The notes under the pieces: model-generated | Seen by the model: the letters and a program-made list of their open reading frames with translations, nothing else | What the model was told of the DNA's origin: nothing | Databases searched by the model: none | Made by a program: the position numbers and the translations under genes | Shown here: in pieces, positions 43,965-54,700 of the stretch | Position numbering within the stretch: the first letter of the stretch is position 1 | Layout: each line of letters begins with the position of its first letter | Assembly (NCBI GenBank): GCA_963790435.1 | Contig: CAWBOI010000006.1 | Span: 372,001-436,000, forward strand | Reading direction: 5' to 3' | Source: Ilyomonas sp963790435 | Lineage (GTDB): Bacteria; Bacteroidota; Bacteroidia; Chitinophagales; Chitinophagaceae | DNA length: 64,000 nt

Positions 43965-44789
43965 ATGCTTTCTATTCATTCTTATTCAGGCTTCCTCATT
44001 GTTATTGCGTTGCGTTACTTTTTGGTGGCAGGCATTGCATGGCTGGTTTGGTATGTTTTGCTTCGCGATCAATTGTTGTATAAAAAAATTCAGCAACGGT
44101 TTCCAAAAGGAGAAGATTACCGGCGCGAATTGGGGTATTCGCTTCTTACCATTTTTGTTTTTACCTGTGTTCCTTCTCTTCTTTTACTAACACCAATTAA
44201 ACAGTACACACAATTTTATACTAATGCAAAGCAACATGGCAGCTTTTATTTTTGGCTTGCTTTTCCGCTGATGTTTATCATTCACGATACCTATTTTTAT
44301 TTCACGCACCGCCTGATGCATCATCGTAAGTTGTTCCGTTATTTTCATTTGGTGCATCATCAGTCAACCAATCCTTCGCCCTGGGCGGCGTTTGCGTTTC
44401 ATCCGCTGGAAGCCTTTGTTGAAGCCGGTATTTTTGCTGTATTGTTGTTTTCTATTCCCTTAACTTCTATCCACTTTGTTATTTTTTTTGCTTTTATGAT
44501 GTTGTATAACGTGTACGGGCATTTGGGCTGGGAGTTATATCCCAAAGGCTTTTCCAAACACTGGCTTGGCAAGTGGGTAAACACATCGGTGAACCACAAT
44601 CAGCATCATCAATACTTCACCGGCAACTATGGTTTGTATTTTTTGTTTTGGGATAGAATGTTGCACACCATCCGGCCTGATTACGAGAAACGTTTTGAAG
44701 AAATTACTTCGTTGCAAAAGACGAAAGCACAACCTGCCACTTTGAACTTGGCGGCACAAACAAAGGAAAGAGAATGTGCTGAAGGTTGA
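43965..44789 (+). CDS. Fatty acid hydroxylase / sterol desaturase family membrane protein
   Basis: 274 residues, about five membrane helices, with the di-iron histidine motifs of the family: HDTYFYFTHRLMHH, HLVHHQS, and NHNQHHQYFTGNYG. Such enzymes hydroxylate or desaturate lipids, sphinganine-like bases or carotenoids. The Bacteroidota context (sphingolipids, flexirubin/carotenoid pigments) makes a lipid or pigment role plausible, but no pathway genes adjoin it. Confidence 0.9.
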   Translation: MLSIHSYSGFLIVIALRYFLVAGIAWLVWYVLLRDQLLYKKIQQRFPKGEDYRRELGYSLLTIFVFTCVPSLLLLTPIKQYTQFYTNAKQHGSFYFWLAFPLMFIIHDTYFYFTHRLMHHRKLFRYFHLVHHQSTNPSPWAAFAFHPLEAFVEAGIFAVLLFSIPLTSIHFVIFFAFMMLYNVYGHLGWELYPKGFSKHWLGKWVNTSVNHNQHHQYFTGNYGLYFLFWDRMLHTIRPDYEKRFEEITSLQKTKAQPATLNLAAQTKERECAEG

Positions 44790-44921
44790 CAAGTACACTA
44801 AAATATAATTTGCAAGCTTTTTTTGAGAATCGTTCAGCTTCAAAATGATGAATTCAATCATTCCATTTTATTGGCGTTTCAAAAAGTTCTTAAAGAGTGA
44901 TTTTTTATAAAATCTATATCG

Positions 44922-44937
44922 TAATATTGCAATATTA
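44922..44937 (+). promoter_or_regulatory. ArsR operator palindrome
   Basis: TAATATTGCAATATTA is a perfect 16-bp palindrome ending nine bases before the arsR start codon. ArsR-family repressors bind such dyads over their own promoter and leave when As(III) or Sb(III) binds. The AT-rich stretch upstream (TTTTTTATAAAATCTATAT) would be the promoter it covers. Confidence 0.75.
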
Positions 44938-44946
44938 AATTAAGAT

Positions 44947-45276
44947 ATGGGAGCCACAAAGACTGAACATTTTACCGATAAGCAAAACGCTATTGCAACT
45001 TTAACCAAAGCATTGGGGCATCCTGCAAGAATTGCTATTATTGAATACTTGATAAAGGTTGACACTTGCATTTGCGGTGATATTGTAAACGAATTACCTC
45101 TTGCGCAACCAACCATTTCACAACACTTAAAGGAATTGAAAAATGCAGGGTTGATAAAAGGTAATGTTGAAGGCAACAGTATTTGCTATTGCATTGATGA
45201 AAAAGCAATCGCCAGGTTGCAAAACTATTTTACCGGCATTGCTGCAAAACTTGAAAAGAAAAACAATTGTTGTTAA
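44947..45276 (+). CDS. arsR: ArsR-family arsenic-responsive repressor
   Basis: 109 residues with a winged helix-turn-helix (LTKALGHPARIAIIEYLIK, then LPLAQPTISQHLKELKNAGL). Metal site candidates are Cys41 and Cys43 in CICGD and the terminal Cys108-Cys109 (NNCC). It represses the operon arsR-arsM-aquaporin-arsC until it binds trivalent arsenic. A palindrome lies directly upstream. The tight spacing to arsM (17 bp) supports co-transcription. Confidence 0.93.
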   Translation: MGATKTEHFTDKQNAIATLTKALGHPARIAIIEYLIKVDTCICGDIVNELPLAQPTISQHLKELKNAGLIKGNVEGNSICYCIDEKAIARLQNYFTGIAAKLEKKNNCC

Positions 45277-45293
45277 TCATATAAAAATTAAAA

Positions 45294-46130
45294 ATGGAAA
45301 ATTCAGAACAACTTAAAGAAATTGTAAGGCAGAAATACAGCGAAATTGCTTTGCAGGACAAAGAAACCAATCAATCATCTTGCTGCGGTTCAAGTTGCTG
45401 TTCAACCGAAGTTTACAATATAATGAGCGATGATTACAGCACTTTAGAAGGTTACAATCCAGATGCTGATTTAGGTTTAGGCTGCGGTTTGCCAACACAA
45501 TTTGCCAAAATAAAAAGGGGTAACACAGTAATTGATTTGGGTAGCGGTGCAGGCAACGATTGTTTCATTGCAAGGGCTGAAACAGGCGATGACGGCAGAG
45601 TGATTGGCATTGACTTTACATCTGCCATGATTGACAAAGCGAGAGCTAATGCACAAAAATTAGGTTTTGCAAACGTTGAATTCAGACAAGGCGATATTGA
45701 AAACATTCCTGTTTCTGCAAATGTTGCTGATGTAATTGTAAGCAACTGTGTGCTAAATCTAGTGCCTGACAAAGACGCTGTATTCAAAGAAATTTCACGG
45801 GTGCTAAAACCCGGCGGGCATTTCAGTATTTCAGATGTTGTGTTAATCGGTGAACTTCCTGAGGGCTTACGCAAAGATGCTGAAATGTATGCAGGTTGTG
45901 TATCAGGAGCGATACAAAAAGAAACTTATCTGGAATTAATCAAAACAAATGGTTTCAGTAACATCACCGTTCAAAAGGAAAAACCCATCCATATTCCAGA
46001 CGACATTTTAAAAAATTATCTGAACGAAGAAGAACTCATTAAATTTAAAACAGGCAACACAGGCATTTTTAGTATTACAGTTTATGCAGAAAAATCTGAA
46101 TCCTGCTGCGGCACGGATTGTTGCAATTAG
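45294..46130 (+). CDS. arsM: Arsenite methyltransferase
   Basis: 278 residues. SAM-binding motif DLGSGAGNDCFIARAE (from residue 81), with conserved cysteines at GLGCGLP (Cys64), VSNCVLNL (about 150) and YAGCVSGA (about 199), the As(III)-binding positions of ArsM enzymes. Two extra Cys clusters, SSCCGSSCCS near the N-terminus and SCCGTDCC at the C-terminus, could bind or pass arsenic. It turns As(III) into methylated, partly volatile species. Its 3' end overlaps the aquaporin gene by 47 bp. Confidence 0.94.
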   Translation: MENSEQLKEIVRQKYSEIALQDKETNQSSCCGSSCCSTEVYNIMSDDYSTLEGYNPDADLGLGCGLPTQFAKIKRGNTVIDLGSGAGNDCFIARAETGDDGRVIGIDFTSAMIDKARANAQKLGFANVEFRQGDIENIPVSANVADVIVSNCVLNLVPDKDAVFKEISRVLKPGGHFSISDVVLIGELPEGLRKDAEMYAGCVSGAIQKETYLELIKTNGFSNITVQKEKPIHIPDDILKNYLNEEELIKFKTGNTGIFSITVYAEKSESCCGTDCCN

Positions 46131-46797
46131 TAGCTATGATAAATACATAGCCGAATTGTTAGGCACTTTTGCTTTGGTATTTTGCGGTACGGGTGCAATA
46201 ATTATCAATCAACAAACCAAGGGAGAAGTGTCTCATGTTGGAATCGCTATAACGTTTGGATTGATTGTAATGGCAATGATTTATAGCTTAGGCAATATTT
46301 CAGGAGCACACTTGAACCCTGCTGTAACCATTGCCTTTACATTGGCTAAACGCTTCAAAGTTAAACAGGTATTACCTTATATAGTAAGTCAATTATCAGG
46401 GGCTTTTTTAGCAAGCTTTGTACTTCATTATCTTTTTCCTGCAAACGACACATTAGGTACAACGTTGCCATCAGGATCAGAAATGCAATCTTTTATTTTA
46501 GAATTTATTCTTACCTTCTTTTTAATGCTCGTGATTATAAATGTAGCGACAGGCAGCAAAGAACAAGGAATGTTTGCAGGGCTTGCTATTGGTTCTACCG
46601 TTTTGTTAGAGGCAATGTTTGCAGGTCCCGTTTGCGGAGCAAGTATGAACCCTGCACGCTCAATTGCGCCTGCCTTTGTAAGTGGTCATATTGAACATCT
46701 CTGGATTTATATAATTGCTACTGTTTTAGGGGCAGCATCGGCAATACCGGTTTGGAAATTTCTTAATTATAAACAATCTCAAAATAATATCGAATGA
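46084..46797 (+). CDS. MIP-family channel (aquaglyceroporin) of the arsenic operon
   Basis: 237 residues with six membrane helices and both NPA boxes (HLNPAVTIAF and SMNPARSIAP). The best start is ATG 46084, inside the end of arsM; no later in-frame ATG precedes the first helix. In ars operons lacking an ArsB or Acr3 pump, such channels (AqpS type) let arsenite formed by ArsC flow out down its gradient. No arsenite pump is present here, so this is the likely exit, possibly also for methylated arsenic. It overlaps arsC by 4 bp. Confidence 0.9.
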   Translation: MQKNLNPAAARIVAISSYDKYIAELLGTFALVFCGTGAIIINQQTKGEVSHVGIAITFGLIVMAMIYSLGNISGAHLNPAVTIAFTLAKRFKVKQVLPYIVSQLSGAFLASFVLHYLFPANDTLGTTLPSGSEMQSFILEFILTFFLMLVIINVATGSKEQGMFAGLAIGSTVLLEAMFAGPVCGASMNPARSIAPAFVSGHIEHLWIYIIATVLGAASAIPVWKFLNYKQSQNNIE

Positions 46798-47207
46798 AAA
46801 AAATTTTAGTGCTTTGCACCGGCAACAGTTGCAGAAGTCAGATTGCCGAAGGTTACCTGCGATACTTTGCGGGCGACAAAGCAGAAGTATATAGCGCAGG
46901 TATTGAAACACACGGTGTAAACCCGAGAGCAATTGAAACAATGAAAGAAGATGGCATTGACATTTCAAAGCACACTTCAAATAACATTGATGAATACCGC
47001 AATGTTGATTTCGATTTTGTAATTACCGTTTGCGACAATGCAAAAGAGCGTTGTCCTTATTTTCCGGCAAAAGCAAAAAAGTTCCACCAAAATTTTACAG
47101 ACCCCGCAAAAGCAACGGGAACAGAAGAAGAAATAAAAGAAAAGTTCCGCCAGGTGCGGCAACAAATAAAAGACTACTGCAAAAATTTTGTTGCTGATAA
47201 TTTATAG
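46794..47207 (+). CDS. arsC: Arsenate reductase, thioredoxin-coupled type
   Basis: 137 residues of the low-molecular-weight phosphatase fold: P-loop LCTGNSCRSQIAEG with Cys8 and Cys13, and the redox pair Cys80 and Cys87 in VCDNAKERCPYF, corresponding to Cys10/82/89 of the Staphylococcus enzyme. It reduces arsenate to arsenite using thioredoxin. It is the last gene of the operon, starting ATGA over the aquaporin stop. Confidence 0.95.
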   Translation: MKKILVLCTGNSCRSQIAEGYLRYFAGDKAEVYSAGIETHGVNPRAIETMKEDGIDISKHTSNNIDEYRNVDFDFVITVCDNAKERCPYFPAKAKKFHQNFTDPAKATGTEEEIKEKFRQVRQQIKDYCKNFVADNL

Positions 47208-47360
47208 CAGGCATCAAGTATCACAAGGCAAATCGTGCTGTAGCAAGAACATTATCATACGTACCCGTTTTTCTTTTTACACAACCATTACTTTACCATT
47301 ATTCCTTTTCCACTACGGCGGCTTATTTTTATCGTTTAAAAAAAGGAGCAAAAACAAACA

Positions 47361-49142
47361 ATGAAAATTCTTTACCGATACTTACTGCCTTACAAATGGC
47401 TGGTAATATTAGCTTTGGGGCTGGCGGCCATCAACACATCCTTCTCTTTGATTGACCCCATCATCTTTGGAAGGCTTGTTAACATTGCCTATGATTATAA
47501 AAGTCATCCCAACAAATTTCCTCTGTTTAAAACATTTGCCGTGCCTGTGTTGTGGTTGTTGCTGGCGTCAATTGGCGTGGCAATGGTGAGCCGTATTGCC
47601 AAAAATTTTCAGGACTATTTTACCAATGTAGTGGTGCAAAAATTCGGGGCAAGAATTTTTACCGATGGTTTGCGGCACGTGATGAAACTACCCTACGCCG
47701 ATTTTGAAGACCGGCGTAGCGGCGAAACCTTAAGCACGCTAACCAAGGTGCGCACCGATACAGAAAAGTTCATCAACAACTTTGTGAACCTGATGTTCAG
47801 TGTGTTGGTAGGCGTTGTGTTCATCACCATTTATTCGGCACGCATTCATTGGTCGGTGCCGTTTGTTTATTTCGGTGGTATTGCCGTGCTGGTTTGGGTA
47901 ACCGGCATCTTAAGCCGGAAAATAAAGACGATTCAAAAATCAATTGTCGCACAAACCAATGCCCTGGCGGGCGCCAGTACCGAATCGCTTCGCAATATTG
48001 AACTCATTAAAAGTCTTGGGCTGGCTACACAGGAAGTGGAACGACTGAATAAAAACACGTACAAAATTTTGGGTCTTGAATTGGATAAAGTAAAGCGCAT
48101 TCGCTCTATTTCGTTTGTGCAAGGCACGTTTGTAAACACATTGCGGCAGGCCATTTTATTCATCCTTATGTATCTCATTTATGGTAAACTAATGGATGCG
48201 AGCCAACTGGTAACGATGCAGATTTTTTCGTTCTTTATTTTCACGCCTCTGCAGGAAATCGGCAATATTATTTTATCGTATCGCGAAGCGCAGGCATCGC
48301 TCAACAACTTTGAAAGTGTGATGGAACGACCTGTGGAACGCAAACCCGAATTGCCTGCACAGGTGGCAGATATTGAAACGCTGGAATTCGACCACGTTTC
48401 TTTTCAATACCAAACCGCGAACTACAAAGCATTGGATGATATTAGCTTTGAAGTGAACAAGGGCGAAACCATTGCCTTTGTTGGTCCTTCAGGTTCGGGC
48501 AAAAGCACGTTGGTAAAGTTGTTGGTTGGCTTGTATCACCCGCAGGAAGGAAGCATTTTTTACAATGGCGTGAATGAGCATGAAGTGGACTTTGATGAAC
48601 TGCGCAGCCAGATTGGTTTTGTAACGCAGGACACACAATTCTTTGCAGGAACGATAAAAGAAAACCTGTTGTTTGTAAATCCAACGGCAACCGATGATGA
48701 GATAAAAGAAGTGCTTCGACAGGCAAGCACACAAAGCTTACTGATGCGGACAGAGAAAGGCATTGATACGGTGCTGGGTGAAGGCGGATTGAAGTTAAGT
48801 GGTGGCGAAAAGCAACGCATTTCCATTGCCCGTTCGTTACTACGGAATCCACGATTGCTGATTTTTGATGAAGCTACATCGTCATTGGATTCTATCACCG
48901 AAGAAGAGATTACATCAACCATAAAAAAGGTGTCATCGCAACGCGAACAAATTACCGTTTTAATTGCACACCGGCTAAGCACCATCATGCACGCCGATAG
49001 AATTTATGTGCTGGAAAAAGGGCGCATTGCTGAAACCGGAACGCACGGGCAATTGCTTGCTGAACGTGGTTTGTATTACGCCATGTGGCGGCAGCAAATT
49101 GGCGAAAGAAAATATGCGGAAGCAGGCGCTGGTGTCAGGTAA
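47361..49142 (+). CDS. ABC multidrug-type exporter, fused permease-ATPase
   Basis: 593 residues: six-helix membrane domain (start YLLPYKWLVILALGLAAINT), then an ATPase with Walker A (GPSGSGKSTLVKLLVG), Q loop (GFVTQDTQFFAGTI), signature (LSGGEKQRISIARSLL), Walker B (LLIFDEATSSLD) and switch (VLIAHRLSTI). MsbA/MDR-type half-transporter working as a homodimer; candidate cargo are drugs or lipids. Upstream, AAAGGAGC followed by AAAAACAAACA precedes the ATG, a clearer Shine-Dalgarno than most genes here. Confidence 0.92.
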   Translation: MKILYRYLLPYKWLVILALGLAAINTSFSLIDPIIFGRLVNIAYDYKSHPNKFPLFKTFAVPVLWLLLASIGVAMVSRIAKNFQDYFTNVVVQKFGARIFTDGLRHVMKLPYADFEDRRSGETLSTLTKVRTDTEKFINNFVNLMFSVLVGVVFITIYSARIHWSVPFVYFGGIAVLVWVTGILSRKIKTIQKSIVAQTNALAGASTESLRNIELIKSLGLATQEVERLNKNTYKILGLELDKVKRIRSISFVQGTFVNTLRQAILFILMYLIYGKLMDASQLVTMQIFSFFIFTPLQEIGNIILSYREAQASLNNFESVMERPVERKPELPAQVADIETLEFDHVSFQYQTANYKALDDISFEVNKGETIAFVGPSGSGKSTLVKLLVGLYHPQEGSIFYNGVNEHEVDFDELRSQIGFVTQDTQFFAGTIKENLLFVNPTATDDEIKEVLRQASTQSLLMRTEKGIDTVLGEGGLKLSGGEKQRISIARSLLRNPRLLIFDEATSSLDSITEEEITSTIKKVSSQREQITVLIAHRLSTIMHADRIYVLEKGRIAETGTHGQLLAERGLYYAMWRQQIGERKYAEAGAGVR

Positions 49143-49144
49143 TA

Positions 49145-49232
49145 GGTGAGCTGTAAGCAAAACATTCGGTTTTAATGAGTATAGGTTTTTATCTGTATTA
49201 ACTCTCGGCTCACAGCTAATAGCTCATGGCTT
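49145..49232. repeat. AGCT-type intergenic repeat
   Basis: GAGCTGTAAGC ... GGCTCACAGCTAATAGCTCATGGC, a shorter relative of the inverted repeat at 22452-22570 with complementary GAGCTGT/CACAGCT words. It lies between the exporter and the small hydrophilic gene. Confidence 0.5.
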
Positions 49233-49300
49233 CATCCGTGGCATAATTCGTGCGAAAACAAAAGGGTTAACCTATTTATTCATTTTAAAAACACTCAATC

Positions 49301-49525
49301 ATGTCGGGACGTGGAGATCATAACAAGCGTGGCACATCAGGACAAGGTGCCTCTAATCAAAGCAACGAGGCGTTTTCTACTGATGGTCAAAAAGAGCCAA
49401 AATCAAATCATAACAAAGGAGACAAAATAACTGGCGGAGAACCGTCGCAAAAACAAGAGGCAACGGAAGACCAGTCTGCTAACCGCGACCATAGCACGGA
49501 AGGGCAAACAGAAAAATACAAATGA
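49301..49525 (+). CDS. Small hydrophilic disordered protein
   Basis: 74 residues, MSGRGDHNKRGTSGQGASNQ through EGQTEKYK, rich in Gly, Ser, Gln, Asn, Lys and Glu, with no hydrophobic core and no Cys. Composition is like stress-induced hydrophilic proteins, but no family motif is visible. The ATG, a nearby hairpin terminator and separate spacing from both neighbours argue for a real small gene. Confidence 0.6.
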   Translation: MSGRGDHNKRGTSGQGASNQSNEAFSTDGQKEPKSNHNKGDKITGGEPSQKQEATEDQSANRDHSTEGQTEKYK

Positions 49526-49547
49526 GTGAGAGAAAGTGTGAGCGATG

Positions 49548-49579
49548 AAAAGAGGCGTTGTACAAACAACGTCTCTTTT
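49548..49579 (+). terminator. Rho-independent terminator
   Basis: AAAAGAGGCGTTGT pairs with ACAACGTCTCTTTT (one G-T) around a short loop, followed by GTTTTTATAG. It ends the small hydrophilic gene. Confidence 0.85.
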
Positions 49580-49644
49580 GTTTTTATAGCTTTTACTTTT
49601 GTTCATTTTATCTTGCTTTTATAAATTGATTTTCAAAACTATTT

Positions 49645-50901
49645 ATGTTCAGAGATTACCACTTCACCGCAGCCGAGCGCTTCATGCGTTATGTGCAGAT
49701 TGACACACAAAGCGATCCTTACAGCAATACGTTTCCCTCATCGGAAAAACAAAAAAATTTAAGCCATCTTCTTTGCAAAGAATTAAAGGCAATGGGTATT
49801 AAAGATGTTGAAGTGAGTGAGTATGGTTATGTGTATGCAACGCTTCCTTCCAACACTGATAAACAAGTTCCAACGACTTGTTTTTGCAGTCATATTGATA
49901 CTGCTCCGGATTGCAGTGGCACTAATGTGAAACCATTGCTGCACAAGGCCTACAGCGGAGAAGACATTGTGTTGCCTGATGATAAAACACAGGTGATTTC
50001 TGTGCAACAATATCCCTATTTAAAAGAACATATTGGCAGCGATATAATTACCGCAAGCGGGCTTACTTTATTAGGAGCAGATGATAAAAGCGGCGTTGCC
50101 GAAATTATGGATGCAGCGAATTTTTTATTGCTTCATCCTGAAATAAAAAGAGGCGAAATTAGGCTTGTTTTTACGCCCGATGAAGAAGTAGGCAAAGGCA
50201 CAACAAAAATTGATTTGAACAAGCTCAACGCGCAGTTTGCTTATACATTGGATGGCGGTGAAAAGGGCGTGATAGAAGATGAAACGTTTAGTGCTGATGG
50301 TGTTCGCATTACAGTGAATGGCGTGATTGCACATCCCGGTTATGCCAAAAACAAATTAGTGAATGCACTGAAAATTGTGGGTGAAATTTTGGATCATTTA
50401 CCAACATCGGAATGGAGCCCGGAAACAACAGAAAACCGGCAGGGGTTTGTGCATCCGGTGGCCATTGGTGGTTTGGCTGAAAAGGCAACGGTTGATTTTA
50501 TCATCAGAGATTTCGAAACGGCAAAACTTGCGGAACATGAAAAACGCCTGAAAGCGATTGCAGAAGAGGTTGTAAAAAAACACCCAAAAGCAACTCTGCA
50601 GTTTGATGTGCAGGAACAGTATCGCAACATGAAGGAAATCATCAATCAGCATCCACAGTTGATTGAATATGCAGAAGAAGCGGTAAAGCGAACCGGGTTG
50701 CAACCCAAAAAAGAACTGGTGCGTGGCGGCACTGATGGCAGCCGGTTAAGTTTTATGGGCTTGCCCTGCCCAAATTTATTTACAGGTATGCAAGCTATTC
50801 ACAGCAGGCACGAATGGATTGGTGTGAGCGACATGAACAAAGCCGTTGAAACCATTGTTTATCTCGCGCAGATATGGGAAGAGCGAAGTGGAAACGAGTA
50901 A
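49645..50901 (+). CDS. pepT: Peptidase T (tripeptide aminopeptidase)
   Basis: 418 residues with all M20-family metal blocks: FCSHIDTAPD, LTLLGADDKSGVAEIMDAA, FTPDEEVGKGT, LDGGEKGVIEDETFSADGV, and the C-terminal RGGTDGSRLSFMGLPCPNLF plus SRHEWI. It removes the N-terminal residue from tripeptides in the cytoplasm using two zinc ions. Single gene. Confidence 0.96.
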   Translation: MFRDYHFTAAERFMRYVQIDTQSDPYSNTFPSSEKQKNLSHLLCKELKAMGIKDVEVSEYGYVYATLPSNTDKQVPTTCFCSHIDTAPDCSGTNVKPLLHKAYSGEDIVLPDDKTQVISVQQYPYLKEHIGSDIITASGLTLLGADDKSGVAEIMDAANFLLLHPEIKRGEIRLVFTPDEEVGKGTTKIDLNKLNAQFAYTLDGGEKGVIEDETFSADGVRITVNGVIAHPGYAKNKLVNALKIVGEILDHLPTSEWSPETTENRQGFVHPVAIGGLAEKATVDFIIRDFETAKLAEHEKRLKAIAEEVVKKHPKATLQFDVQEQYRNMKEIINQHPQLIEYAEEAVKRTGLQPKKELVRGGTDGSRLSFMGLPCPNLFTGMQAIHSRHEWIGVSDMNKAVETIVYLAQIWEERSGNE

Positions 50902-51745
50902 ACGGTATTCATTTCAAAATCGCAATAAAACCAAACCATCAACCAACAAGAAGATTGTATTATTTTGATTATTTTTCTTTCCGGTTCATTGAAAATTGAA
51001 TTATACCTTTTAAAAAATGCGTAAAAGTTCAAATTATATGACGATGTTTTTTAAGTATAAAATACTTTTTCTAATGATTCAATCTGAAAAACCGGCTTTG
51101 TTTGAGCTATGTTTTTTTACAACAAAATAAAGGTTAAACAGTATGCTGTACCACCTTCTACTCCTCTTCTTGATTAAATGTTTCAATACCAATAACAACT
51201 TTGTAATTACATCTTTGCCTAAGCAGAGTGATCATTTTGTTCCTTATTGAATGCACTTCTTATTATTGTAACAAAACCAAAACGCTCATTTTAGTGCCGT
51301 TTAAATTACTGCTCGGCAGAGTGATATTTTTTTAGCTTTTAAAAATATTATTTCAATTTTTTGCAGCATTCATCATCCTTTTGTTGCCCATAGCAGATAT
51401 GTTTGTAGAGTTATCGTGTTATAAACGAAGAAAAAATTGAAAATATTTGATTGCCCATTGATAAAGCGGAATGAGAGAGTAAGACCATCAAAACATAACA
51501 AGGAAGCTTACCATTGAGAACAATTCACAGAAAATGCTATCCTTAAAAGGTTAGCTATACTAACAAACAAATTACTGCAAAAACATATAGAATTATAAAA
51601 ACGCTTACCTAACAAAATGTTTTGTCTGGACCTGATTACTTGCTGCTATTGTTTTCATTCAATTTTATACATAGAATCAGCAATACCATACCGGTTTACC
51701 ACTAACACTTAGTTACATTTAACCACCAATAACAATCGCAAAAAG
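50902..51745. other. 840-bp gene-free region upstream of susC
   Basis: AT-rich, with no frame I would call coding on either strand and no clear hairpin. GCAGAGTGAT occurs twice (about 51223 and 51316). It is long for this compact genome and is the only space for regulation of the SusCD pair, whose promoter should be within the last 150 bp. No sigma/anti-sigma pair or regulator gene is present. Confidence 0.5.
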
Positions 51746-54700
51746 ATGAAGAACCATTTACTTACTCTCAAAAAAAATTGCACTAAAAGAGCCTGGTTGC
51801 TGCTTTTGTTTGTTGTATCGGCAGCAGCCCTCCGTGCGCAAAGCGGACAGGTTACCGGCCGTGTAACAGCAGCCAACAGCGACAGTGCTTTATCGGGTGT
51901 TTCTATCCGCGTTAAAGGAACCAATGTTGGCACCGTTACCAACGATGCCGGTAATTTCTCTATCAGCGCAGCACATAATGCAACACTTACTTTTAGTGTT
52001 GTTGGTTATGATGAGCTGGAAGTGCCGGTTAACAATCGCAGCACGCTTACTGTATCAATGACAGCTAATATACAATCGTTGCAGCAGGTGGTAGTAATCG
52101 GTTATGGCACGCAGAAAAGAAAAGACTTAACCGGCTCGGTTGCCTCCGTTACATCGGCACAAATTGACAGAGTGCCCGTTACTACAGTAGAGCAATCGTT
52201 GCAGGGCAGAGCAGCCGGTGTGCAGATTACCAACAACGATGCTGCGCCAGGTGGCAATATCAGTATTTTAATACGCGGTGTTGGTAGCCTTGCCAGCGGT
52301 GGCAACGCACCTTTGTTTGTAATTGATGGGTATCCAACTACCGGAGGACTTAATAATGTGAACCCAAATGACATTGCTTCGATAGATGTATTGAAAGATG
52401 CTTCGGCAACGTCTATTTATGGTATTCGCGCTGCCAACGGTGTGGTGATTATCACCACAAAAAAAGGAAGTAAAAACGGGGTAAAGGTTTCGTTGGACGC
52501 CTACGAAGCGTTTCAAAGCAAACCCAAAGAATACAAAGTATTGAATGCACAGCAGTTTGCAACTTTGGCAAACGAAGTGCAGGCAGCCGATTCGCAACAT
52601 AATTTTCTTGTTTTCGGTCCCTGGAAAAATCCTTCTTCACTTACCAATGTTGACTGGCAGAACGCAGTGTATCGCCCGGGCATAACGCAAAACTATACCG
52701 TTGGAATCCGCGGTGGCAGCGATAAAGTTCAATCGGCTGCATCGGTAGGTTACTACGATCAAAAGGGAATTGTAACGGGTTCGTACTTTAAAAGATATAC
52801 CTTAAGCCTCAATTTAGATTATACGCCTGTTACATGGCTTCGCTCTTCAACCAGTGCGAAGTATTCTTACCAGGATCAGAACAATCCGTTTGGTACCGGC
52901 TCGCTGGTGCAGTTAAGCGAATTGCCACCCACATTAGACAGTGGCAGCAATGTAACCAACCAGATAAGTGATGGCAAAGGCAATTATGGCTTTTACAATC
53001 CTATTTATACTTACGTGGCTAAATACGGTAATCCCTTGTATAGCATTAATACCAACCAATACCAAAACATTACCAATTACCTGTTAGCTACCTCTTCCCT
53101 GGAAGTTACTTTAGTAAAAGGTTTAAGGGTAAAAACAAATGCCGGTATCAATACCAGCAATTATTCCGGTTCTTATTTTCAGCCGGAAGATGACCGTTTG
53201 GTTCAGCAATATGGCGGGGCAGCAGGTGCAACAGCCAATGCTTATTATTCGCAGCATCTGAATCAAACTTTTGAATGGTTGTGGGAAAACACCATCGCTT
53301 ATGATAAAACGTTTGGTCAACATACCATCAATTTTGTGGGTGGTATTTCTGCGCAAAAAAATACATACACTTCGATGGGTGGCCATGGCATTCCGCCAAA
53401 CAGTGTAATCAGAGATTTATCGCAGGTTACCAACCTCACTTTAGAACCAAATACAAACGGCCAGGTTGTACAAACACTGGCATCTGAATTTGCGCGACTC
53501 ACTTATAATTTTGGCGACAGATACTTAATTACAGGTACTATCAGAAGAGACGGTTCTTCTAAATTCGATACAGGTCATCAGTACGGCGTGTTTCCTTCAG
53601 GAGCAATCGCCTGGCGGGCAAAAGAAGAATCGTTTTTAAAGAACGTTGACTGGCTAAGCGATCTAAAAATCAGGGGTAGTTATGGTGAGTTGGGTAATCA
53701 ACAACCCATCAGCCCGTTCCAATACCAGGCATTGTATTCAACCGGTGCAACGGCAACTGTTTCTCCGGGCAATTTGGGCTATCCGTTTAATAAACTCTAT
53801 CAGCGTGGCTACGCACAAACACAGCCGGCCAATCCGAAATTGAAATGGGAAACAGATTACGAAACGGATATTGGTTTGGATGCCGGATTCATGCGGGGTA
53901 ATTTAACCTTAACGGTTGATTATTTCGATAGGAAATCAAAAGACTTTTTATTGCAATTGGCTGCACCAGCGCAAACCGGCTATAACTATATAACCCGAAA
54001 CGTAGGTAGCATGGAAAACAAAGGTTTTGAATTTGCAGTCAACTACAATCATACGGTAAATAAGGATTTCAATTTTGGAGTGGTTGCCACCTTAACTACG
54101 GTAAGCAACAAGCTAACCAGCTTAACCTCAGGCACCAACTACATCACCAATTTTGGTGGTTTAACGGTAGCGGGCAATGGCTGGAGCACCTTTACTGAAA
54201 CATTCGTAGGTGGTCCTGTTGGAGAATTTTACGGTTATAAATCGTTAGGCGTATTTCAATCCCAAGCTCAAATTAATGCGTTGAATGCAGCTTCTGCAGC
54301 TAAGAACCCGGCTTTTCCTTACTATCAAAGATCTGTTACACGACCCGGCGACCGTTACTTCGCCGATGTAAACGGCGATGGACATGTGGATGCCACCGAC
54401 CAAACCAGTTTAGGCAGCCCGCTTCCTAAATTTTATGGTGGTTTGGACTTGACAGCTTCTTACAAATCATTCGACTTCAATGCTTATTTCTATGGCGTTT
54501 ATGGAAACAAAATTTTCAACTATGAAAAAAGCAATTTGCAGAGTTTCCAGAACCGCAGTTTTGTAGGCGTTCAAAATGTTAGTTATGAATACTATGTGAA
54601 TCACTGGACACCAACGAACCCTTCCAATACCGAAACAAGGGCTTCCTACAACGATGACGCTACCGGCAGCAATGTTCCATCAAGCGCATGGATTGAAGAT

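Noticed and set aside
49783..50010. Antisense frames within pepT and other long genes
   Set aside because: Shadows of the strongly supported coding strand.
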